A stretch of DNA of 60,920 nt, taken from the NCBI GenBank assembly GCA_041487355.1, contig JBGPND010000006.1, positions 1 to 60,920 of the forward strand. Direction: 5' to 3'. The stretch comes from JAMXLO01 sp041487355 (GTDB lineage Bacteria > Pseudomonadota > Alphaproteobacteria > Acetobacterales > Acetobacteraceae). Position numbers and translations under genes: made by a program. Shown here piece by piece: positions 1-6,703 of this stretch (the stretch's first letter is position 1; the number at the start of each line of letters is the position of its first letter). The notes beneath the pieces are model-generated. The model was not told where the DNA came from, ran no database searches, and saw only the letters and a program-made list of their open reading frames with translations.

Positions 1-39
1 CTCGCAAGGGGCGGCCCTTTCGCATGCTGGCCGGGCGGA

Positions 40-90
40 TCAAGACGCAAATTTGCGTCTTGAAACGCAAGTCCGCAAATTTGCGGACTT
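40..90. repeat. Tandem pair of perfect palindromes sharing a CGCAAATTTGCG core
   Basis: Two perfect palindromes stand side by side. The first occupies 40-63 (half-site TCAAGACGCAAA, 24 bp in all) and the second 69-90 (half-site AAGTCCGCAAA, 22 bp in all), separated by 5 bp. Both have the same 12-bp centre CGCAAATTTGCG with different flanks, so each arm changed together with its partner. There is no unpaired loop in the DNA form, so either a dimeric protein site or a folded RNA end of the gene to the left is possible. Confidence 0.8.
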
Positions 91-190
91 TACCTGGCGC
101 TCGCAGCCGGGCGACGATCTGGCTCACTTTGTCCCAGCAGCAGGACGAAGTTGCCGGGCACGCGCAGCCGGGCAACGTGGCAGCCCAACG

Positions 191-212
191 TGGTGTGCCC
201 CGGGGCACACCA
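191..212. repeat. Perfect 22-bp palindrome (TGGTGTGCCCC half-site)
   Basis: The half-site TGGTGTGCCCC at 191-201 is followed directly by its exact reverse complement at 202-212. The inner GTGCCCCGGGGCA resembles part of the palindromic unit found inside the gamma-glutamyltransferase gene near 41.6 kb, so it may be a degenerate member of that family. No gene uses it visibly. Confidence 0.7.
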
Positions 213-368
213 ACCCTTTCAGCATCTGAGGCGGGCGGCGGCCTAGCCGAGGGTGTCGGCGCCGGGATGGATGGCGGCCCGTTTGCGGACACCACGCGGA
301 CATTTTCCGCGGTAATTCCCGGCGCGGACACCGGAGCGCCGGAAAAGCTAGTGTTTTCAGGGGTTTAT

Positions 369-444
<76 letters not shown>

Positions 445-485
445 GCCCAGCGGTCCAGGGCAGGACCCGCACCGGCAGGGGGCGC

Positions 486-513
486 GCTATAGCAAGGGCG
501 GCCCGGCTTGCAA
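486..513 (-). promoter_or_regulatory. Putative sigma-70 promoter of tRNA-Lys
   Basis: On the minus strand, a -35 like element TTGCAA (508-513) is separated by 16 bp from a -10 like element TATAGC (486-491). A start point near 479 would leave a leader of about 35 nt before the tRNA, typical for stable RNA genes. The match is by eye only. Confidence 0.5.
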
Positions 514-551
514 ACCCCCCCGGGCCAGCATCCGGGGGCCGGCCCGCGCCC

Positions 552-2261
552 TCACGCCCCGGCCAGAATGGCGTCCGCCACCTTCTCGGCCGTCATCAGC
601 ACCGGGAAATTCGTGTTCGCACAGGGCACCACCGGAAAGATCGACGCATCCACCACGCGCAAACCATCCACCGCCCGCACACGCCCGGCCGGATCGGTCA
701 CCGCCATCGGGTCGTCCTCGCTGCCCATCCGGCAGGTGCAGGAGGCATGCCACACCCCCACCGCCGCCTTGCGGACGAACGCCTCAAGCTGCTCGTCGTC
801 GCGCAGCAGCCCCTCCAGCGTGAACCCCTCCATGACCAGCGTCCGGATCAGGTAGCTGCGCAGCGCCGCCGGCCCGTCCAGCGCACGCGCCAGCGCATCC
901 GTGAGCCACTTGTTCTTCTTGCTCACCAGCCCGACCTGGCGGACCTTGTCGCTGTAGCTGGCGGGGAACGGATCGCTGGTCACCGCCTGCATCGCCGGCG
1001 TCAGATGCATCGCACCGAAGCGGCGGACGCCATCCATCATCCGCTCCAGATCGCGCTGATCGGACAGCAGATTGAAATCCACCACCGGTTCGTCACGCCA
1101 ATCGGGCGAGGCAAGCTTCACCTCCCCCGTCTCCGAGTATGCCTTGTACACCGTCACGATGAACGAGCCGATCTGCTCGCCCACTGCGTGCCACGACGTC
1201 TTGTTGGTGACCACGGTGAACATGTCGCCGAGCGGTATGCCATCCAGCTTCGAGGAGTAGCGCAGCGCCAGATAGATATGCCGCCTCGTATAGTCGTGAA
1301 TGATCCGTGCGTACGGCTTGATGAAGGCGGCGATCGCGACCGCCGGATGGTCCTGCAGCCGCTGGCCCACGCCAGGTGCATTGGCCCGTACCTCGATCCC
1401 AAGCTCCCGCAGGTGGCCGGCGGGTCCGATGCCGGCACGCAGCAGATGCACCGGCGAGTGGATCGCGCCGGAGGACAGGATGATCTCCTTGCCGCGGAAC
1501 TCCGTCTCGCCCCCGCTCACCGTCGCCTTCACACCGACGCAGCGCAGCCCGTCGAACAGCAGCGCGCTGACCTGCGTGTCGGTGGAAATCGTCAGGTTCT
1601 CGCGCATGCGTGTGCCGGGATCGAGGTAGCCGATCGCCGCCGAAACCCGCCGCTCGTACACGTTGGAGATGGTGATCGGGAAATATCCGTCGCGGAATTC
1701 CGCGTTCTGGTCGATCAGGTACTCGTGGCCGGCAGCCTTGAAGGCCTCCGCCGCTGCCTTGGCATGTTCCGGCCACAGGTCGGGAAAGATCCGGCGGACG
1801 GGGATGCGGCCTTCCTTGCCGTGCCACGGACCATCGAAGTCCATGTCGCGCTCGACCTTCTTGAAGAAGGGCAGCACGTTGTCCCAGTTCCACCCCGTCG
1901 CACCGCGTGCGTGCCACTCGTCGTAGTCGGTCGGCGCGCCACGATTGGCGAGCTGGCCGTTGATCGACGAACCGCCACCCAGCACGCGCGCCTGCTCATA
2001 GGTGCGCAGCGGCGGCCTCGGCTCACCGGGCCGGTTGTGCGGAATGACCTCGGTCGTGACCTTCAGCGCGGACCAGGTGTAGGCCGGATTCAGATACGCG
2101 GTGCCGGGATAGGAATCGAGGATTGCCGCCGGTACCTTGCCGTGCGGCGTATCCTGGCCTGCCTCCAGCAGCAGCACCTGGTTGGCGCTGCGGGCAGAAA
2201 GCCGGTTCGCCAGAACCGAGCCGGCGGAGCCGCCGCCGACGATGATGTAGTCGTAATCCAT
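552..2261 (-). CDS. GMC-family FAD oxidoreductase (choline dehydrogenase-like)
   Basis: A 569-residue flavoprotein of the glucose-methanol-choline family, expected to oxidise an alcohol to an aldehyde with FAD. The N-terminus carries the dinucleotide fold (YIIVGGGSAGSVLANRL, residues 5-21). The first GMC signature (ARVLGGGSSING) is near residues 91-102, and a second (SSGAIHSP) lies mid-protein. The C-terminal catalytic region has His505 in WHASCTCRMG and an Asn pair near 549-551. The length is usual for the family, and no signal peptide is seen. It is the last gene of a three-gene minus-strand operon, starting 9 bp after the NTF2-like gene. The substrate cannot be read from sequence; adjacent dehalogenase suggests a hydroxylated product of dehalogenation, which is inference. 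Confidence 0.93.
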   Translation of the reverse strand: MDYDYIIVGGGSAGSVLANRLSARSANQVLLLEAGQDTPHGKVPAAILDSYPGTAYLNPAYTWSALKVTTEVIPHNRPGEPRPPLRTYEQARVLGGGSSINGQLANRGAPTDYDEWHARGATGWNWDNVLPFFKKVERDMDFDGPWHGKEGRIPVRRIFPDLWPEHAKAAAEAFKAAGHEYLIDQNAEFRDGYFPITISNVYERRVSAAIGYLDPGTRMRENLTISTDTQVSALLFDGLRCVGVKATVSGGETEFRGKEIILSSGAIHSPVHLLRAGIGPAGHLRELGIEVRANAPGVGQRLQDHPAVAIAAFIKPYARIIHDYTRRHIYLALRYSSKLDGIPLGDMFTVVTNKTSWHAVGEQIGSFIVTVYKAYSETGEVKLASPDWRDEPVVDFNLLSDQRDLERMMDGVRRFGAMHLTPAMQAVTSDPFPASYSDKVRQVGLVSKKNKWLTDALARALDGPAALRSYLIRTLVMEGFTLEGLLRDDEQLEAFVRKAAVGVWHASCTCRMGSEDDPMAVTDPAGRVRAVDGLRVVDASIFPVVPCANTNFPVLMTAEKVADAILAGA

Positions 2262-2270
2262 GGACCGCGC

Positions 2271-2642
2271 TCAACGTGTTTCGGTGTGGAACGTCTTCGA
2301 TACGATGCGCCAGCCCTCGGCCAGCTTCACGAAGGTCAGGTAGTCGGTGAAGTAGCGCGGCGGGATCTGGCAGTACACCTTGGCAAAGGCGGTGGTCGGG
2401 CTGGAGCGGTCGATCTGCACCACCCAGTCCTGCCGCTTCAGATCGCGGCTCTGCGCCGACGGCCGGTTGCGCACCATCTCGAACCACTGCTCGCGTGGCA
2501 TGTCGGCAAGCTTGCCGTCCGTCACGCTGAACAGGTGAGACACCTCGTTGAACACGCTACCGAGCTTCGCCGTGTCACCGTCGTAGAGCCCGTCGAAATA
2601 GGTCTGTAGGGCCTGCTCGAGATCGTGCAGATCGGATGCCAT
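2271..2642 (-). CDS. NTF2-like / SnoaL-fold small protein
   Basis: A 123-residue cytoplasmic protein with the pattern of the NTF2-like fold: an N-terminal helix (LEQALQTYFDGLYDGD), an FNEVSHLFSVTDG strand region and a C-terminal sheet ending KLAEGWRIVSKTFHTE. Such proteins are enzymes (isomerases, cyclases) or ligand binders acting on small organic molecules; no catalytic residue is assignable here. The start at 2642 is chosen because GGGAGG lies 6-7 bases upstream; the longer open frame to 2735 would overlap the dehalogenase gene. It sits between a dehalogenase gene (22 bp upstream) and a GMC dehydrogenase gene (9 bp downstream), so it is probably co-transcribed and shares their pathway. Confidence 0.85.
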   Translation of the reverse strand: MASDLHDLEQALQTYFDGLYDGDTAKLGSVFNEVSHLFSVTDGKLADMPREQWFEMVRNRPSAQSRDLKRQDWVVQIDRSSPTTAFAKVYCQIPPRYFTDYLTFVKLAEGWRIVSKTFHTETR

Positions 2643-2664
2643 CGTTTCCCTCCCGTTGTTGCAG

Positions 2665-3378
2665 TCAGACGCCGAGCCTGCCCGCCATATCCTCGATGTC
2701 CTTCGCCACCACGTCCCAGTCCTGCTCGGCGGCATAGTCCCGCTTCTGGTGCGGACCGTATTCGTTGGGGCGCGGGAAGAACGCGGTCATCAGCCCGAGC
2801 TTTCTTGCATTCGCCAAATCGCCGTTATGCGCCGCGGCCATCATCACCTGCCCGGGCTCCAGGTCGAGCAACCTGGCGACGCCAAGATAGGTCTCCGGAT
2901 CCGGCTTGAAGTGGCCGAACAGGTCGGAGCCGAACACCATGTCCCAGGGCAGGCCGCCGTATTTCGCCATGTTCGTCAGCAGCGAGACATTGCCGTTGGA
3001 CAGCGGCCCGATGATGAAGCGGCGCTTCAGCCGGGCGAGGCCGGGCACTGAATCGGGCCACGGATTCAGCCGATGCCAGCCGCGGTTGATGTGGCGCAGA
3101 TCGGCTTCGCTGAGGCCGGTGATGCCGAACTCCTTCACCAGCCGATCGAGTGAGGCGCGATGCAAGCCGTCCAGTGTCGTCCACGGCTGCTCGCCCTTGC
3201 GCACACGGTCCATCGACGGGTGGTAGGCCCCGCGCCAGGCATCTACCAGCGCCGTCCAGTCGGCGTTGATGCCGCGCTCCTTGCCGAACGCGGTCAGTTC
3301 GGCGATCAGGCTGCCGCGCCAGTCCACCACGGTGCCGAACGTGTCGAACACGATCGCGACTGGTTGCTTGCTTGCCAT
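2665..3378 (-). CDS. Haloacid dehalogenase, type II (HAD superfamily)
   Basis: A 237-residue L-2-haloacid dehalogenase-type enzyme, expected to replace the halogen of a 2-haloalkanoate by hydroxyl through an aspartyl ester. The nucleophile is Asp12 in VFDTFGTVVDW. Also visible are the family Arg (WRGAYHPSMD), the SNGN motif, the Lys in FKPDPETY and the C-terminal acidic motif AAAHNGDLANARKLG, which together favour the dehalogenase branch over phosphatases. The start at 3378 has GGGAGG seven bases upstream. It is first in an operon with an NTF2-like protein and a GMC oxidoreductase. Real haloacid activity is not proven by sequence; related proteins sometimes act on other substrates. Confidence 0.9.
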   Translation of the reverse strand: MASKQPVAIVFDTFGTVVDWRGSLIAELTAFGKERGINADWTALVDAWRGAYHPSMDRVRKGEQPWTTLDGLHRASLDRLVKEFGITGLSEADLRHINRGWHRLNPWPDSVPGLARLKRRFIIGPLSNGNVSLLTNMAKYGGLPWDMVFGSDLFGHFKPDPETYLGVARLLDLEPGQVMMAAAHNGDLANARKLGLMTAFFPRPNEYGPHQKRDYAAEQDWDVVAKDIEDMAGRLGV

Positions 3379-3452
3379 GGCGTCCTCCCGCTGCTTGTCG
3401 TCACCAGCCAAGCGGTGCGCGCCGCCGCGGTCAAGCGCACGCCTGACGCCGC

Positions 3453-6400
3453 TCAGAAAATCCCGAACAGCCCGCGCAGGAAACCTGGCGTCAGCGCGGT
3501 CAGCGGATTGACGAACACCTCCGGGTCCTCCAGCGGACCATGCAGCGTGTAGCTCGCCGCGAACACGCCACCGCCGCGCTCCGGGCTGAACAGCTTTCCC
3601 AGCAGCGGGATGTTGCCCAGCAGCGCGTTGAAGAAATACGCAGGGACAATCGTCCCCTGCATATCGAGCTGCTCCGCGTCGAGGTCGATCCGCCCCTTCG
3701 CCGTCAGTCCGAGCGACGGGCTGAATGCCCGCGCATCGGCGAGGTCCAGTGCATCGTCGGTCAGCCGGAACGGCGCAACCAGCCGGCTGAAGCCGAGGCC
3801 GGGCCCCTGCAGCACCTCGACAAGCCCATAGAGGGTCATCGCCTGCAGCAGCTTGCCCAATGCCGGTGCATTGCGGATGCGGAAGTCCTCGATATCCGCC
3901 GTGCCCGACAGCGGCCGGCTTGGCTGCGCGTCGTCGTAGTGCGCCTGCACGGAAAGCCGTCCGCCCTGCATCGTGCGCACGATATCGAGCCCACGCAGCA
4001 ACTCGCCCGCATCGCCGGCGGTGGCGGTGAACCGCCGTCCGCCCTTCTCCGGCACGATCTGCACGAGGAATGGCGAACGCGAACCGGTCTGGCCTTCGAC
4101 ACGCAGCTTCTGAAACACGCGACCATCGCTCTCCGCGCTGAGCGCAAGCTGGCTGACCACACGGTCGTGCGCCATCAATACCCGATCGAACCGGGCCTCG
4201 ATGGTCCAGGGTGGTCCTGGCGGTGGCTCCGCTTTTGGCTGCGATGGCTTCCGCGCCGGCGCTCGGCGGCTGAACCGCTGTGCCAGGTCGATCGTGGGAC
4301 CGGCGATCTCAGCGACGATCGGACCCGCGCCAGGCGAGCCGGGCAGCCGCAGCGTGCCGTGGGCGACCGTCTGCCCCAGCACCATCTGGTCGACGTGCAA
4401 CAGCGCGACCCTGCCGTCCCGGACATCGGCTCGCCCGCGCAGTGCAACGCCCTCGCCGTCGAGCTGGATGTTGTCGATGCCGGTCAGCCGGTCTTGGTCC
4501 AGGGTCAGCCGTGCTGCCGCCTTCGCCGGCGCGTCCCGTGCCTTGCGCCACTCCAGCGGTGCGGCGGTCAGCTCCGCCGTCGTGAGATCGGCCGTGATGG
4601 CCAGCTCGCCCTGTCCGTTGCGGCGCTCGGTCAGCGTCGCCAGCAATTGCACCGGCCCGGTCAATACCGACGTCGCATCCAGGCCGGCCGCCGCGAGCTG
4701 TCTCGCATCCGGCTGGCCGGATACCGTCACGCTTTGCAGCACCTGCGCTTGTGGCCCGGCACGGAAGTCCATCACAGCATCGATCCGCGCCGGGATGGCA
4801 GCGAGCAGCGCCCGCCCGTTCAGCTTCAGCCCGTCGGCGGTCGCATCCAGATCGAGTACACCCTGGTCAAGATCGCGTCCTGCAGCCACGCCACTCAGAT
4901 GCACGCCCGCCAGATGGCCCTGGGCATGGACGGTGATGTCATCCATCCGCACGTCCCGCTCCAACGGCAGGCCGACCGTGAGCTTCACCGTCGCCTGGCC
5001 AGCGGGGTTCTTCAGTTCGATCGGATGGCGATCCAGCAATGCCAGGCGGGGCTCACGCAGCAGGGCGATCGCCTCGGGCACCGAACCGGCGATCTCCGCA
5101 TCGATCGCGGCGACCTGGTCGGGCTGCATGATGCCGGTGATGCGCATTCGCCCGCCGCGAATTTGCAGCCCCCCGGCACCTGTATCTGGCTTCTGGCTGC
5201 GCGGCCTCTGCCTGCCCGATGTGACGACAATCTCCAGCGTGTCCGGATCGAGGATGCGGAGCTGCGCCACTCCGTTGTCGATCGGCGGGACCGGGCGCAG
5301 CCAGTAGACCTGGAGCCCTTCGCCGTTCAGCGTGCCTGTCGCACTGGTCAGCGCGAGCGAGGAAAGGTCCCCTGGCGCCGCCAGAGCGATCTCGAAATGA
5401 CCATTGCGGGCCGTGCCGGACGGAATGTTCTCCAGAATCCAGTCGCGTGCATGATCGCCGATACCCTCGGGCCATAGTCGTCTCAGGTCGGCGAAATCCA
5501 CCTGGTCGAGATCAAGTGACAATGCCGCGTCCAGCCGGCCGGATGCATGCTGCACCGTGCCACGCGCCTGCAAGAGCGTTTGCGGGCCACCATCGTGCCC
5601 GCGCATTGTCACCTGCAATATCTGCAGCGTCACGGCCTCCGGCGTGCCCGACGCCGCCAGGGCCGCCTCGAGTATCGCCACGCTGCCCTGTCCAATCCTC
5701 ACTTCCCCGGCACCGGCCCGCGCGGTGAGTCGTACCGTGCGCAGCGCCAGGTTGGCATCGAGGTCTAGGTCGGCCTCGCCGCTCACCGGGGCGTCCAGAG
5801 CGGCCAACGCTGCCAGCGTCGGCGCGGTGCGGGCCAGTGCGGCTGGGGTGACCGGAGTGAGTCGGGCGCGCAGATGCGTCTCCGTGGCACCCGCCGCCAG
5901 CGTCGCGGAGACAGTCAACTGTGCCTGCTGTTCCCCAAGCGCCAATGACAGGTCAGCCGAACCATCCACGCCGCCCTGCGGTTTCCGGGCAAGGTCGATA
6001 TCCGCCCGGGGGGCCCGCCAGGTGACGCCAAGCTGGCGATCCACCACAACGACCCGCGCATCGCGGATCCGCAGCAGGCGGAGCTGGCTCGACAGCGTGT
6101 TGCGGCCGCGATCCCGATCGCTCGCCGCCGGCTGCGCCAGCTCGGCCAACAGTGCTGCGATCGGCGTCGGTGTGCCGCTCACGGGTTCGGCGGGCGAGGC
6201 GATGCCGCTGTCCGTCACCTCCGCCAGACTGCCGAGGTCGAGGCTGAGCGTGCCGTCGGCGGACCGCAGCAGGGTCAGCCGCGGTGCATCCAGCTCCACC
6301 GCGCGCGGCTGGACCCTGCCGAGCAGCAGCTCGTGCAGCGACAGGGACACCTCGGCGCGCGGGATATCCATCCTCCGCACGCCTGTCTGGTCGGTCACCG

Positions 6401-6647
6401 TCACATTCGTCAGGCGCAGGTCGAGCGGGCGGTCGACGCCCTGCCGGAACCCCTCCCAGGTCAGTGCGACCGAGCCGATCGCCAGTCTGGTGGGACCGCC
6501 GTTCGCGTTGACTGCCTCCTCCAGCCTCGTCGCGAGCCAGGGGAGATCGAGCGGCCCCTGCGACAGCCGCCAGGCCACGGCAGCGACGCCGGCGCCGGCC
6601 AGTATCGCGAGGGTGATCGCGAGTGTGACCAGCCGATGCAGCAGCAT
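3453..6647 (-). CDS. AsmA-like / DUF3971 large envelope protein
   Basis: A 1064-residue protein with one N-terminal membrane anchor (MLLHRLVTLAITLAILAG, then a long periplasmic part). It belongs to the AsmA/YhdP group of very long bridge-like proteins, which are thought to move phospholipids between inner and outer membrane. The C-terminal third has the family pattern (FRLTDDALDLADARAFSPSL, then GRIDLDAEQLDMQGTIVPAY, then NIPLLGKLFSPERGGGVFAASYTLHGPLEDP, split here for length). The start at 6647 places the hydrophobic segment right at the N-terminus; the frame continues upstream to 6812 but would then overlap glnE. It is divergent from glnE with 56 bp between starts. Confidence 0.88.
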   Translation of the reverse strand: MLLHRLVTLAITLAILAGAGVAAVAWRLSQGPLDLPWLATRLEEAVNANGGPTRLAIGSVALTWEGFRQGVDRPLDLRLTNVTVTDQTGVRRMDIPRAEVSLSLHELLLGRVQPRAVELDAPRLTLLRSADGTLSLDLGSLAEVTDSGIASPAEPVSGTPTPIAALLAELAQPAASDRDRGRNTLSSQLRLLRIRDARVVVVDRQLGVTWRAPRADIDLARKPQGGVDGSADLSLALGEQQAQLTVSATLAAGATETHLRARLTPVTPAALARTAPTLAALAALDAPVSGEADLDLDANLALRTVRLTARAGAGEVRIGQGSVAILEAALAASGTPEAVTLQILQVTMRGHDGGPQTLLQARGTVQHASGRLDAALSLDLDQVDFADLRRLWPEGIGDHARDWILENIPSGTARNGHFEIALAAPGDLSSLALTSATGTLNGEGLQVYWLRPVPPIDNGVAQLRILDPDTLEIVVTSGRQRPRSQKPDTGAGGLQIRGGRMRITGIMQPDQVAAIDAEIAGSVPEAIALLREPRLALLDRHPIELKNPAGQATVKLTVGLPLERDVRMDDITVHAQGHLAGVHLSGVAAGRDLDQGVLDLDATADGLKLNGRALLAAIPARIDAVMDFRAGPQAQVLQSVTVSGQPDARQLAAAGLDATSVLTGPVQLLATLTERRNGQGELAITADLTTAELTAAPLEWRKARDAPAKAAARLTLDQDRLTGIDNIQLDGEGVALRGRADVRDGRVALLHVDQMVLGQTVAHGTLRLPGSPGAGPIVAEIAGPTIDLAQRFSRRAPARKPSQPKAEPPPGPPWTIEARFDRVLMAHDRVVSQLALSAESDGRVFQKLRVEGQTGSRSPFLVQIVPEKGGRRFTATAGDAGELLRGLDIVRTMQGGRLSVQAHYDDAQPSRPLSGTADIEDFRIRNAPALGKLLQAMTLYGLVEVLQGPGLGFSRLVAPFRLTDDALDLADARAFSPSLGLTAKGRIDLDAEQLDMQGTIVPAYFFNALLGNIPLLGKLFSPERGGGVFAASYTLHGPLEDPEVFVNPLTALTPGFLRGLFGIF

Positions 6648-6703
6648 GGCAAAGCCGAATGCGGCTTGACCGGGAAGCCGCCTCACGGCCAGCCTTTGCG
6701 CGG

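Larger units (their letters stand above)
1..368. other. Left-edge region without a recognisable gene
   Basis: No reading frame here has a credible start, ribosome site or family resemblance. The open frames across it read as low-complexity Arg/Pro/Gly/Ala-rich peptides typical of chance frames in GC-rich DNA. The region contains three perfect palindromes of 22-24 bp (listed separately) and a short imperfect inverted repeat around 331-352 (GGAAAA / TTTTC) just past the 3' end of the minus-strand tRNA, which could help end its transcript but lacks a proper T-run. Confidence 0.6.

Noticed and set aside
747..2609. Long open frame (about 620 codons) antisense to the GMC oxidoreductase gene
   Set aside because: Peptide is Arg/His/Gln-rich without family motifs; it mirrors a clear conserved gene on the other strand in GC-rich DNA.
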